Both the position numbers and the translations under genes were made by a program. This document shows, one piece after another, positions 7,651 through 16,198 of a stretch of DNA of 64,000 bases. Location: NCBI RefSeq assembly GCF_000717025.1, contig NZ_JNXG01000001.1, positions 496,001-560,000 on the forward strand. Direction: 5' to 3'. The DNA is from Streptomyces atroolivaceus (GTDB lineage Bacteria > Actinomycetota > Actinomycetes > Streptomycetales > Streptomycetaceae). How positions within the stretch are numbered: the stretch's first letter is position 1; each line of letters starts with the position of its first letter. The notes below the pieces were generated by a model. The model ran no database searches, was not told the origin of the DNA, and saw only the letters and a list, made by a program, of their open reading frames with translations.

Positions 7651-9732
7651 TCAGGCGTGATCGGGGTGGACGTAGACCGAGTGCGGGCCGTTGTCCCGGT
7701 AGACCAGTTCGCCCCGCTCGGCCGCCGCTTTCAGCGCCGCCCGCACGGCCTGGCGGCTGCGGCGGACGAGATCGGCGACAGCGGACGGCTTCATGCCGGC
7801 CGGGCCCGCTGCCTTGATCGCGGCGACCGCGTCGGCCACCCACGTCGGGCCGCCGTCGTCGTCGCTGTCGCGGAGTGCGGACAGGTTCAGCCCGGGTGCC
7901 GCGGCCGAGGGCTCCGGCTCGGTCCCGGGCTCGGGGGCGGTGGCGAACTGGGCGTCGATCTGCTCCATGAACGCGCGCACAGCCGCGTCCTCATCCGTCA
8001 CCGGCGCCGCCTTGTCGCTGCGGAGCGCGGACAGGTTCAGCCCTCTACCGGCCGTAGGCTGCTCGGCCGCTCCGGTGCCGGCAGTCGGGGCATGCGCGGT
8101 GTCTCGCATCCATGCGGTGCGGTCCGGTGCCCATCGGTTCGCGTAGGCGTCGCCCCCGGCCTTGGCCGAGACGTCGTCCAGGGTGGGGTGCATGTCGGTG
8201 GTGGCGTGGACGATGTCGCGGATCTGGTTGGGCAGGATCCGCCAGTTCTTGAACAGCGCCGCCGCGGACTCCGGCGTCCCCATGAACCCGGCCCCCTTGT
8301 ACGGAGCCTGGTCCACGCGGAGCCCCCGGGCCCCGGGGAAGACCTTGCTCAGGTCCATTCCTTCGACTTCCCCGCCGGTGAGGCAGACCCGAGCCTTGGC
8401 CTCGCGGCGGATCATCAGGTTCCCCAGCACGGACCCGGTGGCACCGAGCGCGGTGAGGACGGTGCGTACGCCCATGGCTCGGAGCATGCGGATCACTTCG
8501 AGGATCTTCTTCGCGAGATCCTTCATGGACCGGTCGGTGCTGGTCAGGATCTCCGCACCCTCGTCGACGACCAGCATGATCTGGGGAATCTTGGCGCTGA
8601 TGGGGAGCTGGTCGGTGTTCCGCTCGGCCATGAGGTCCTGGTAGGCGACCTTGCGGCGCATGCCGATCGCCAGGGCGGCATCGAGCATCCGCGCGGCCTC
8701 TTCGTGGGTCGAGGCCAGCCAGTCAACGCCCGGCCGCACCCCGTCGACCGGTGCCCCGTTGGGGTCGAACGCGGGGCGGGCCCAGGGGAGGCCGGCGGAT
8801 CCGGCGTTCAGGTCAATGACCCAGGTGAGGACGTCGGTGGTGCGGGCGAACCCGGCCAGGATGACGTGGACCATGTTCGTCTTCCCGGATCCGGTGGGGC
8901 CGACGACCAGGGCGCACTGCTCGCGCAGGAACACGCAGATCTCTTCGGCGTTGGTGCGGTAGCCCCACGGGATCCCGGTGTAGATCGACAGCGCGCTGTA
9001 GTCCGAGGGGTACGTGCGTTCTTCGGACAGGACGTTGACCGTGGTCACGTCGATGAGCACCCGCCCCTGGTGCACCCCTTGCGAGGCGACCGCGGTGCAC
9101 CCGTGAGGCAGGCGTGCATCGGCCGACAGCGCGGCCGAGTGCTGCGCGATCCGGTCGTACGTCGTCCCGCCGGCGGGGAGTTCAGCGTCGATCGTGAACC
9201 CGGTGCCGGTGGGCCAGATCTCCACCGCGAGGATCCGCAGCGTGAGGTTGCAGACCCGCTGCACCCGGTCCACCCACTCCGCAGCGATCGCCCGACGCTC
9301 CGCACTAAGCTCGCGGGACACCTGGCGTTCATCGGCGGCGATGGCCTCCAGCTCCCGCGCCTCCTCGAACAGGAGAGTCGAGCGCGCTGCAGCGCCGATA
9401 CCGACACCGATCGTGGCGAGAGATCCGAGGGCCGCCCAGGTGAGCGGTCCGGTGGTCATGGCCCACGTCGTCCATCCGGCGCCGATGAGCCAGGAGGCTG
9501 AGCGCATGGCGATGGTGCGGGCGGAGAGGCGTTCGCGCAGGCTGCTGATGGTGTGGCCGATCGCCCCGGCCGCACCCACGGTCAGGACCCAGCCTGCGGG
9601 CATGCCGGTGGCTGCTCCGGTGGTGGCGACAGCGAGGCATCCGGTGGTGGCGGACAAGGCGCCGGTCACGGGTCCGTGACCGGCAGCCCAGTCCCACACC
9701 GGCCCGTTGTTGGCCTGTGTGGTGGTGGTCAT
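7651..9732 (-). CDS. traB: TraB-type FtsK/SpoIIIE conjugative DNA translocase
   Basis: A 693-aa septal DNA pump that moves double-stranded element DNA from mycelium to mycelium. The N-terminal region has hydrophobic segments (about 35-60 and 80-115), then a helical stalk. The FtsK motor has Walker A GPTGSGKTN (278-286) and Walker B IMLVVDEG (Asp390-Glu391). After an acidic, Pro-rich linker with a repeated GLNLSALR motif, the last ~55 residues form a winged helix (PSAVADLVRRSRQAVRAAL), expected to read the clt repeats. The gene starts one base after the upstream gene ends. It is the sole transfer enzyme needed in this class of element. Confidence 0.93.
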   Translation of the reverse strand: MTTTTQANNGPVWDWAAGHGPVTGALSATTGCLAVATTGAATGMPAGWVLTVGAAGAIGHTISSLRERLSARTIAMRSASWLIGAGWTTWAMTTGPLTWAALGSLATIGVGIGAAARSTLLFEEARELEAIAADERQVSRELSAERRAIAAEWVDRVQRVCNLTLRILAVEIWPTGTGFTIDAELPAGGTTYDRIAQHSAALSADARLPHGCTAVASQGVHQGRVLIDVTTVNVLSEERTYPSDYSALSIYTGIPWGYRTNAEEICVFLREQCALVVGPTGSGKTNMVHVILAGFARTTDVLTWVIDLNAGSAGLPWARPAFDPNGAPVDGVRPGVDWLASTHEEAARMLDAALAIGMRRKVAYQDLMAERNTDQLPISAKIPQIMLVVDEGAEILTSTDRSMKDLAKKILEVIRMLRAMGVRTVLTALGATGSVLGNLMIRREAKARVCLTGGEVEGMDLSKVFPGARGLRVDQAPYKGAGFMGTPESAAALFKNWRILPNQIRDIVHATTDMHPTLDDVSAKAGGDAYANRWAPDRTAWMRDTAHAPTAGTGAAEQPTAGRGLNLSALRSDKAAPVTDEDAAVRAFMEQIDAQFATAPEPGTEPEPSAAAPGLNLSALRDSDDDGGPTWVADAVAAIKAAGPAGMKPSAVADLVRRSRQAVRAALKAAAERGELVYRDNGPHSVYVHPDHA

Positions 9733-9733
9733 C

Positions 9734-11308
9734 TCAGACGTTCCATCCCTTCTCGGCCTCGGACCCGTTGCGCGGGTCCTCGTGGCGGGCGATGTCCTGT
9801 TCGTGGGACTGGCGGAACAGCGGGCCCATGTCCTCGGCGACCGCGACCGCGCTCATGACGGCGCCGAAGATGTCGTTGAAGCCGTCCGCGACGTCCTTCT
9901 CCAGCGGGAACTCGCTGTCGGCGCGCTCGGCCAGGACTCGCATCACGTTCGCCACGCTCGTGAGCGCGGCCGGGAGCCCTTCGACCATGGCCAGGATCTC
10001 CATGGCGTTCTCGGGGTCGTACTGACCAGCGGCGGATTCCATCTCGGCCGCGTACTCCTCGAACCGGAAACCAGACACGTTCTCTCCCTCATCCGGGGTG
10101 GTGGTGGGTGCTGCCGGCGTCGGACCCTCGGGCCGCTCGACCGTGTCGCTGATCTGCCCGTTGTTCTCTGCGGCCTCCTGGTCGGCGGTGGCTTCGTCGT
10201 CCTGCAGGGCGGCGACTATCGCGTCGTCCCGCTCCTCGCGCTGTTCCTCGGCGGTACGGGTGAGGCGGGCGTAGAGGCGGCGCCCGGGGTACTGGAGCCA
10301 GGCCCAACCGAGCTTCCGGCCCAACGGGGTGGAGACCATCCCGATGAGCCCGAGGGCTCCGGCGAGCAGGGCGGCGAACAGGCGCCGTCCCTGGAACCGG
10401 GCGGCGGACCGCCACAGCGCCTTGCGCGCCTTCTTCCTGGCCGGGGCCTTACGCACGCCGTCGCGCCGTGCGGCGACCTGCCCGGCGGCCCGCTGGTCGC
10501 GGGCCTGGCGGTTGCGCTCGATCGCCCTGCCCCTGGCCGCACCGACCCGACCCGCGGCCCTGCTCACCGACCGGCCGACCGGCCCCTTGCGGTCCATGGA
10601 CGCCGACCGGGCCGCCGTCCTGGCACCCCGGCGGGCATCCGCCAGAGAGCGACGCGCCCCGGTGGTCTCGGACCGGCGGCCCGACCGGGACGAGGGCGAC
10701 GTGCGGGCCGACTCGCGCAGCGCCCTGACCTGCCCCACACGGCCCCCCGACTTCCCCGGGGCAGCCCCGGCGGAAGCGTGCTTGGCCGACGTCTCACGCA
10801 GGCTGGTCGGCCTGCTCTTCCGGTGGCTCGACTTGCCGGAGCCGAGCAGCGAACCGGCGGCGCCGCGGCCGGACTTACCCCGGCCGCGACCTGCGCTCTT
10901 ACTGGTGCCGGCGCTCCCGTTACGGCCCTGACCCGGCGCCCGACCTGACCCGCCGTGACGGACGCTCCGGCCAGCCGATCCGGTACCGGTCGTGGAGCGG
11001 GACGTGCGGCCGGTGGTCCTGTGGGGCTTCTTCTTGTCGCGGTGCTTGCGGGTCGCTGCTGCCGTGCCGAGCACGACGGCGCCTGTGGCGGCGACGGCCA
11101 GGGCGGCCGGGCCTCCGACGAGGGCTGCGGCAGCGAGGAGGGAGGTGGTGGCGTTGGTGCCGGTCACCGCGAGCGGGACGACCGGCCAGCCGCCCGGGGT
11201 GTGCTCCACCCCGGCATCGGCCGGCGCGGGCTTCGGCTCGGGCGTGGGGGGCGGGGTGTCCGGTGCGGCCTCGGGGGCCACTACCGGGGTGATGGTGGTG
11301 TCGGTCAT
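9734..11308 (-). CDS. Large transfer-associated membrane protein, Arg/Ser-rich
   Basis: A 524-aa protein not assigned to a named family. It has a Pro/Ala-rich N-terminus, a hydrophobic Ala/Val segment (about 55-84), a long basic Arg/Gly/Ser-rich low-complexity middle (about 85-290), a second hydrophobic segment (LFAALLAGALGLIGMV, about 310-330), and an acidic helical C-terminal domain. It ends one base before traB starts. By position it is probably a TraB partner or Spd-type protein at the septal membrane; the basic middle could bind DNA or peptidoglycan. Confidence 0.75.
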   Translation of the reverse strand: MTDTTITPVVAPEAAPDTPPPTPEPKPAPADAGVEHTPGGWPVVPLAVTGTNATTSLLAAAALVGGPAALAVAATGAVVLGTAAATRKHRDKKKPHRTTGRTSRSTTGTGSAGRSVRHGGSGRAPGQGRNGSAGTSKSAGRGRGKSGRGAAGSLLGSGKSSHRKSRPTSLRETSAKHASAGAAPGKSGGRVGQVRALRESARTSPSSRSGRRSETTGARRSLADARRGARTAARSASMDRKGPVGRSVSRAAGRVGAARGRAIERNRQARDQRAAGQVAARRDGVRKAPARKKARKALWRSAARFQGRRLFAALLAGALGLIGMVSTPLGRKLGWAWLQYPGRRLYARLTRTAEEQREERDDAIVAALQDDEATADQEAAENNGQISDTVERPEGPTPAAPTTTPDEGENVSGFRFEEYAAEMESAAGQYDPENAMEILAMVEGLPAALTSVANVMRVLAERADSEFPLEKDVADGFNDIFGAVMSAVAVAEDMGPLFRQSHEQDIARHEDPRNGSEAEKGWNV

Positions 11309-11335
11309 GCTGAGTGCACTCCTTCACGGAGTAAG

Positions 11336-11372
11336 GGGCCCGGCGTGATCTGTGGTGGAGAGGGCCGGGCCC
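11336..11372 (-). terminator. Hairpin between the zinc-protein gene and the transfer operon
   Basis: Stem GGGCCCGGC with GCCGGGCCC and a 19-base loop directly after the RRQRL-type gene. It splits the leftward gene series into transcriptional units. Confidence 0.5.
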
Positions 11373-11381
11373 TGCGAACTT

Positions 11382-11720
11382 TCAGGCGGCGCACTGTTCT
11401 TCGGGGTAGGCGCAGGTCACGCACATGCCGAGCGAAGTCGGGATGCGGTATCCGGCGTCCTGGTGGCAGTTCGGGCAGACCTGCTGGGCGGCGTTCGCCT
11501 TGGCCAGTGCCGCCCACCGGGCCGGGGTCATCGGCCGGACGGGCTTGGCCCGGTCGACGCGGTAGAGGTAGGCGACCAGCGGGCCGCGGCGCCTGCGCGG
11601 GCGCTCGAGCACGGCGGCGACGTCCTGCCCGCCCGGCCGCAACCCCTGGGCCCGGAGCTGACGGAAGGTTGCGTAGCCGGGCGGCGCGAGGCGCCACCGG
11701 TAGACCGGCACCGTGCTCAC
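11382..11720 (-). CDS. RRQRL-type zinc-binding protein
   Basis: A 112-aa protein with a conserved N-terminus (YRWRLAPPGYATFRQLRAQGLRPGGQDV) and a C-terminal zinc site formed by CPNCHQDAGY and CVTCAYPEEQC. The same layout is annotated as RRQRL motif-containing zinc-binding protein in many Streptomyces mobile elements. The literal motif here is FRQLR rather than RRQRL. The start overlaps the upstream DUF2637 gene by 4 bp. Biochemical role unknown; transfer-region accessory by context. Confidence 0.75.
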   Translation of the reverse strand: MSTVPVYRWRLAPPGYATFRQLRAQGLRPGGQDVAAVLERPRRRRGPLVAYLYRVDRAKPVRPMTPARWAALAKANAAQQVCPNCHQDAGYRIPTSLGMCVTCAYPEEQCAA

Positions 11721-12721
11721 TGGTGCGCGCCTTCAAGCCTCCGGGCTGCCGACTCTTCTCGGAGTTCCTGGTAGCGGCTGGAGATCCAGCCGATCGACCA
11801 GCCGGTCAGCTCGGCCGCGGCGCGTACCGACAGTTCGGCTTGGAACGCGGCTCGGGCGGTGGCCCGGGCCTGCTCTTCGGGCTGCTTCCCGGTGGCGGGG
11901 CCGGCCGCGAGGAGCGCGGCGCGTTCACGCTCGGCCCGCTCCTGGCGCTCGTCCTCGTCCCGTCGTGCACGCTCCTCGCGCTCACGACGCTCAGCCGCGC
12001 GACGCTGGGCACCCTCTCGTTCGAGGCGTTCACGCTCGGCCTGCTGCTGTTCACGCTCTCGTTCACGGCGTTCACGAACCTCACGCTCGGCACGCTCCCG
12101 AGCCTCGGCCCGCTCACGCTCCTCACGCCGCGCCGCCTCCTCCCGCGCTGTCTGTTCACGGGCGAGGAGCGCTTCGTGCTCACGCTGCTCCCGCACCAAC
12201 TGGGCGGCGTGCTCGCGCTCCTCGCGGGCGCGCCGCTCGGCTGCCTCGCGACGTTCGGTGGCGGCTTGCTCGCGTTCAGCCTGCTCGGCTTTCTGTCGGG
12301 CTTCCTGCGCGACTTGGGCGGCGGTGATGGCGTGACGGTAGGCGAGCCCGGTTTCCGCAGTGACGATGAGCAGGAGGGGTGCGACCGCGTGCACGGCTAC
12401 CCCGACCAGCTCTTTCTTCAAAGCGGAGTCGGCCACGTTCAGGGCCAGGGTCATGCAGCCGGTCATCCATCGCAGGACCACCGGCCACCTGCCCCCGTGC
12501 CCGCCGAGGCGGGCCAGGACCGCATCGAGGCGGACCACGATCACGACCGCGGCGTCCACCACCAGGGGCAGAATCGGCGCGGTCCACTTCCATCCGTCCG
12601 GGGTGTGTCGCGCCATGAGCGGGGTCACCGTGAGGATGGAGAAGAGCATGGCCCCGGCCACGATCAGCCACGTACCGACCGACAGCGCCTTCTCCGCTGA
12701 ACGGATCTGAACACTGTTCAC
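11717..12721 (-). CDS. DUF2637 membrane protein with long coiled coil and C-terminal HTH (SpdB-like)
   Basis: A 334-aa protein. Four transmembrane helices (about 12-130) match DUF2637, the family of plasmid-spread proteins. A long Glu/Arg coiled coil (about 130-290) follows, and a C-terminal HTH-like segment (AAAELTGWSIGWISSRY) ends it. GTG at 12721 overlaps the previous stop and begins just before the first helix; upstream codons would add a non-membrane Arg-rich stretch. The coding DNA of the coiled coil is itself near-repetitive (CGCTCACG-like units). It is probably involved in intramycelial spreading and may link membrane and DNA. Confidence 0.8.
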   Translation of the reverse strand: MNSVQIRSAEKALSVGTWLIVAGAMLFSILTVTPLMARHTPDGWKWTAPILPLVVDAAVVIVVRLDAVLARLGGHGGRWPVVLRWMTGCMTLALNVADSALKKELVGVAVHAVAPLLLIVTAETGLAYRHAITAAQVAQEARQKAEQAEREQAATERREAAERRAREEREHAAQLVREQREHEALLAREQTAREEAARREERERAEARERAEREVRERREREREQQQAERERLEREGAQRRAAERREREERARRDEDERQERAERERAALLAAGPATGKQPEEQARATARAAFQAELSVRAAAELTGWSIGWISSRYQELREESAARRLEGAHQ

Positions 12722-13005
12722 GGCGCGCCCCCGTCCAGTGAACGCACCTGAACCGAAGCCAGCAGGCGCACCGGCGACGTGTCGTCGTCCGGCCTCTCGC
12801 TGTACTCCGTCCACTCCCACTCGGCCCCGTCCGTGAACACGAACCCGAGGTCGGTAAGCGCCCGTGAACGCTCGTCCACCGTGGGCACCTGAACGGCCCG
12901 GCCGAAGGAGTGCTCCGGCCACTGCGACACCGGAACACCCATCAGTGCCACGTACAGGCACCACCGGCCGCCACGGATGGAGACCTGCGCGGTGTGCTCG
13001 CTCAT
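12718..13005 (-). CDS. Small hypothetical AICE protein
   Basis: A 95-aa protein of predicted beta-rich fold (RGGRWCLYVALMGVPVSQWPEH at the start, VRLLASVQVRSL at the end). Short proteins with the WPEH pattern are frequent in Streptomyces integrative elements, possibly DUF6303. ATG at 13005 overlaps the upstream gene's stop and its own stop overlaps the DUF2637 start. Function unknown. Confidence 0.7.
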   Translation of the reverse strand: MSEHTAQVSIRGGRWCLYVALMGVPVSQWPEHSFGRAVQVPTVDERSRALTDLGFVFTDGAEWEWTEYSERPDDDTSPVRLLASVQVRSLDGGAP

Positions 13006-13310
13006 GCGGCCGCCGCCAGCCCGGTACGGGTACCCGTCGCGGGCTGGCGGCGGCCCGTACGGCGCGGACGCCGGCCGTGCGGCTGCGTCATCAGCGGGAG
13101 CGTCCGCAGCAGGCTCGCGGCGTAGGCCGCGGTCTCCGGGTCGTCCTCCCACAGGTCCGCGAGGACCTCGTGGGCGACGTCCAGCCGCGCCGCCCGCTCC
13201 ATCGCGGACTCCGTGGCCGAACCGGTGAACAGTTCCAGGTCGATGCCCAGAGCCAGCTCGATGAACTCGGTCGCGGTAACAGGCTCGCGACCAGCAACGA
13301 TGTTTTTCAT
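13002..13310 (-). CDS. Small acidic hypothetical protein, first gene of the leftward operon
   Basis: A 102-aa, mostly helical acidic protein with a basic C-terminal tail (GRRPRRTGRRQ). It opens the leftward series of genes and its promoter must lie in the 600-bp region upstream. No family recognised; comparable first genes occur in other Streptomyces AICE spread operons. Confidence 0.65.
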   Translation of the reverse strand: MKNIVAGREPVTATEFIELALGIDLELFTGSATESAMERAARLDVAHEVLADLWEDDPETAAYAASLLRTLPLMTQPHGRRPRRTGRRQPATGTRTGLAAAA

Positions 13311-13747
13311 GGGTCGTTTTCTCCTCGCGTGGTGGGACGGCCCGAAGTGAGGCCCCGGTGTGTCCGCACCGGGGCCTCGTGCCGTCTGGGGTCGTTCGTG
13401 GGCTACGAGCGACCGCGGCGGCCCGACACCGCAGCCCGCCGGTAGGGCGGGCTGCGGTGTCGGGCACCGTGAGCGCTGGTGCTTCGGTTCTCCTGATGTC
13501 GCACGGCGCTGCTCATTCCGGGGAGATCCGAAATCCCGGAAGTCGTCGCAGTCTCGAAGGTGTGCCGTGCGGTTCTTAGAGCCGATGGCGTTCCCCGGTC
13601 AGGGGGTGTGGGCCCCGGTGTGAAGGGGGCCGGTTCTCGATCGGCTGGTCTCCACTCGCCTCGGCCGGAACGGTCACGGCCGCCGTACTGCGGTGGATCA
13701 CGCTGTGGAGTTGTAGGCGCGACACACTTGGGAACCGAATTCCCATC

Positions 13748-13788
13748 TGGTGCGCACCAACAGAATGGCATCTGGTGCGCACCAGATG
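13748..13788. promoter_or_regulatory. Pair of TGGTGCGCACCA operators
   Basis: The 12-bp palindrome TGGTGCGCACCA occurs at 13748-13759 and 13773-13784, 25 bp apart. The second sits in a perfect 20-bp palindrome, CATCTGGTGCGCACCAGATG. Placement between divergent genes suggests binding of a dimeric repressor, with the XRE/TPR protein or the GntR-Nudix protein as candidates. Confidence 0.65.
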
Positions 13789-13865
13789 CAACCTTTGGTG
13801 CTGAGTCGGTGTCGGTGCGTGTCTCAAGAGAACGGCCAAAGGTGGGTGCCTCGGTAGCCAACTGG

Positions 13866-13888
13866 GGTTAACCTCAGAGGTGTTAACC
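13866..13888. promoter_or_regulatory. GGTTAAC...GTTAACC inverted repeat upstream of the XRE regulator
   Basis: Seven-base arms with a 9-base spacer, about 30 bp before the GTG start of the regulator. Probably an operator overlapping its promoter or 5' leader. Confidence 0.5.
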
Positions 13889-13917
13889 GGCTTTCACCTG
13901 CGCTTTTCGGAGGCGAC

Positions 13918-15045
13918 GTGACTAACGGGCTGAAGATCGCCAGGATCGGGCGCGGGTGGTCGCAAGACCGGTTGGTCTACGAGATTCGACGCTTCGCAGA
14001 GCAACGACTGTTAGACGTCGCTTCGGCCGCGAGCCTCAAGACGTACGTGTCGGAGTGGGAGAACGGGCGCCGCACCGTGACGGACCGGTACGCATCGATC
14101 CTCCGGCCGCTCCTGGGGGTCACGGACAGCGAGCTGCGCGGCGTGGCCGACATCGAGGAGTTGCAGGCCGACGGCTACGCGGACCTGCTAAGTCGAATCG
14201 ATGCCGCGGGCAGTCTTAGCGAGTCCCTGATCCCGTCGTTCCTGGCTCAGACCGAGCTGCTTCGCACAATGGACCGTCAGATGGGCGCCGCGGGCTTGGT
14301 GGACCAGATGGCCGGCCACCTGGCGGCTATGGAAGACGCGCTTACTTTCGCGGTGCTGCCTGGCGTGCGGAAGCCCATCGCCGCCGCCCTCGCGGGGGCG
14401 TCCACTCTGGCCGCATGGCAGGCGCTCGACAGCGGTGCCGTGGACAGGGCTTGGCGAAGGTATGAGGTAGCCAAGAAGGCGGCTCAGGACGCTGACTCTC
14501 CGCTCTACCTGGCCCATGCCATGGGTGAGCAGGCGTACGTCCTCGCTGAGGCCGGCCGTCCCAAGCTAGCAATTGAGCTGGCAAGAGAGGCGCAACGCGT
14601 GCACCCAGAGCGTCAGTCGCCGCGACTGCGGGCGTGGCTTGCCGCCACAGAGGCTGAGCTGTGCGCGACCGCCGGATACGAGTCAGAGGCACGGGCGGCC
14701 CTCGATCGGGCGACATCCTTGCTGCCCGATGATGGGGAGCTACGTGACACGGACATGCTGAGCATCTTCCTCAACACGGATCACTTGGCGCGGTGGCGCG
14801 GCAACGTTCTTGTGAAGCTGGGGGACGCCTCTGCCATGGAGGAGTTGTACACCTCGTTGACTGGCACGGATGCGTCGTTCGTCCGCGCCAATTCCGGGCT
14901 GCACTGTGATCTCACCCAGGCGCATCTGGCCCGGGGAGAGCTAGAAGACGCGAGGGTGCATCTGCAGCGGGCGAGGATGCTGGCGAACCGCACAGGTTCC
15001 GTGCGGTATCGCCGACGTGTGGAGCTTCTTACTGGGCGCCTCTAG
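13918..15045 (+). CDS. XRE-family regulator with TPR-like C-terminal domain
   Basis: A 375-aa protein. An N-terminal helix-turn-helix (GLKIARIGRGWSQDRLVYEI through YVSEWENGRR, about 3-55) is followed by a long alpha-helical repeat region typical of TPR-containing regulators in Streptomyces. GTG is preceded by CGGAGG at a good distance. It faces away from the leftward operon across a palindrome-rich region, so it is likely the element's main activator or repressor (a functional counterpart of Pra/Kor systems). Ligand unknown; TPR regulators often sense peptides. Confidence 0.82.
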   Translation: MTNGLKIARIGRGWSQDRLVYEIRRFAEQRLLDVASAASLKTYVSEWENGRRTVTDRYASILRPLLGVTDSELRGVADIEELQADGYADLLSRIDAAGSLSESLIPSFLAQTELLRTMDRQMGAAGLVDQMAGHLAAMEDALTFAVLPGVRKPIAAALAGASTLAAWQALDSGAVDRAWRRYEVAKKAAQDADSPLYLAHAMGEQAYVLAEAGRPKLAIELAREAQRVHPERQSPRLRAWLAATEAELCATAGYESEARAALDRATSLLPDDGELRDTDMLSIFLNTDHLARWRGNVLVKLGDASAMEELYTSLTGTDASFVRANSGLHCDLTQAHLARGELEDARVHLQRARMLANRTGSVRYRRRVELLTGRL

Positions 15046-15880
15046 GGCGGGCCGCCAGGATGTGGAGCAGCGCTACGAGCGTGCCGGATCCCATGAGCTT
15101 GCCCTCGGACATCAGCCGCGGAATGTCATCAAGGGGCACCCAGGCGACTTCCCCCGCTTCTTCCGCGTCGGTGGGGTCGCCCACCTTCTCAGCACCCCGA
15201 GCGATGAAGATCTCGTGAGGGGAGTCCACCATGCCGATCATCGGCTGATAGCTCACAACGTGTTCGACGGGCCCCGGGCGCCAACCCGTCTCCTCTTCCG
15301 TCTCGCGGACAGCTGTGGCGGCCGCATCCTCACCGGCGTCCACGATGCCCCCGGGGAGCTCCCATCCCCACTGCTGCGGTACGAAGCGGTACCGCCACAG
15401 CATGAGTACGCGGTCTTGCTCGTCGATCACGGCCGTGACGGCCACGCGAAAGAGCCGGACAACGTGATGCTCGAAGCGCTCCACCCCGGGCGGCTCCACG
15501 TCGACGAGATCCAAAGTGACCCAGGGATTCTCGTAGACGGCGCGGGAGCCATGGATCTTCCAGGGTTCACCCTCGGTCGGCGTGGGCGCGGTGCCGCCGC
15601 CGAGAACCCGATAGGAGCTGCGGTCATGGGCCTTGATGAAGTGCTCGCCAACGAGTCGCGCCAATACCTGACGCAGCGCCGTGCGCCCGATTCCAAGCTC
15701 GGCACTCAGCGCCCGCTCAGACGGCAGCTTGTCGCCGGCGCTGTATCGGCCCGACTCGATCCAGGTTCGAATCGTCTCGTAGACCCTCTGCGTCTTGGGT
15801 CCCATCCTCAGCGCACTCTCCCGGGTCGTTGTCTGGTGACCGTCAGCGTATCGGTGGAGTAGAACGGATGCCTCGGCCAT
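15029..15880 (-). CDS. GntR HTH-Nudix hydrolase fusion (KorSA/Pif-like)
   Basis: A 283-aa fusion. Residues ~28-92 form a GntR winged helix (GDKLPSERALSAELGIGRTALRQVL). Residues ~115-275 form a Nudix hydrolase with the box G178-x5-E184-x7-R192-E193...E196-E197-x-G199. In pSAM2 the GntR repressor KorSA and the Nudix protein Pif, which controls transfer immunity, are separate neighbouring genes; here both activities occur in one chain. The start codon is uncertain because an ATG 75 bp downstream also precedes the HTH. Its 3' end overlaps the converging XRE gene by 17 bp. Likely role: repress transfer and replication and block redundant transfer. Confidence 0.82.
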   Translation of the reverse strand: MAEASVLLHRYADGHQTTTRESALRMGPKTQRVYETIRTWIESGRYSAGDKLPSERALSAELGIGRTALRQVLARLVGEHFIKAHDRSSYRVLGGGTAPTPTEGEPWKIHGSRAVYENPWVTLDLVDVEPPGVERFEHHVVRLFRVAVTAVIDEQDRVLMLWRYRFVPQQWGWELPGGIVDAGEDAAATAVRETEEETGWRPGPVEHVVSYQPMIGMVDSPHEIFIARGAEKVGDPTDAEEAGEVAWVPLDDIPRLMSEGKLMGSGTLVALLHILAARPRGAQ

Positions 15881-16198
15881 GCGGCACTCTCTCTTCCAGG
15901 CATTGCACGTCTCGGACGGTGGATGTTGACGGGGCGCCGCTCCCGGCCGCGAGCATGGTGGGCTCCCATCTCACCCTGTCCACCGGTCGACCCGGGTAGA
16001 GCCGAGCAGACGTGTGGGTTGAGAACCGCCGGGAGGGGAGCAGGAGAGGGTGGTCGCTTGGGGCAGACGTGATGACGGAAAGTCAGGAAGTCAGATCGAG
16101 AATGCTCTGCGCTTCGATCTCACCGGCACGATCCAGGGCTTACGCGCAGCGTAGTGTTGACAAACCCCCGCACGTGATCCCCCGGTCATTTAGTATCA
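15881..16198. other. Intergenic region upstream of the GntR-Nudix gene
   Basis: No convincing gene is present. A short open frame at 16012 overlaps the next gene and has poor coding character. A TTGACA hexamer occurs at 16157-16162, but no -10 hexamer at standard spacing is evident. Confidence 0.4.

Larger units (their letters stand above)
13311..13917. promoter_or_regulatory. Divergent control region with two strong hairpins
   Basis: No convincing gene lies here. It holds a 12-bp perfect stem (13349-13360 with 13367-13378), a 19-bp perfect stem (13422-13440 with 13446-13464, 5-base loop), and two operator-like palindromes listed separately. It separates the leftward spread/transfer operon from the rightward XRE regulator and must contain promoters for both. 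The hairpins may attenuate the leftward message or insulate it. Confidence 0.6.

Noticed and set aside
11859..12335. Long Arg/Ser-rich forward-strand frame opposite the DUF2637 gene
   Set aside because: Antisense shadow of the Glu/Arg coiled-coil coding repeat.
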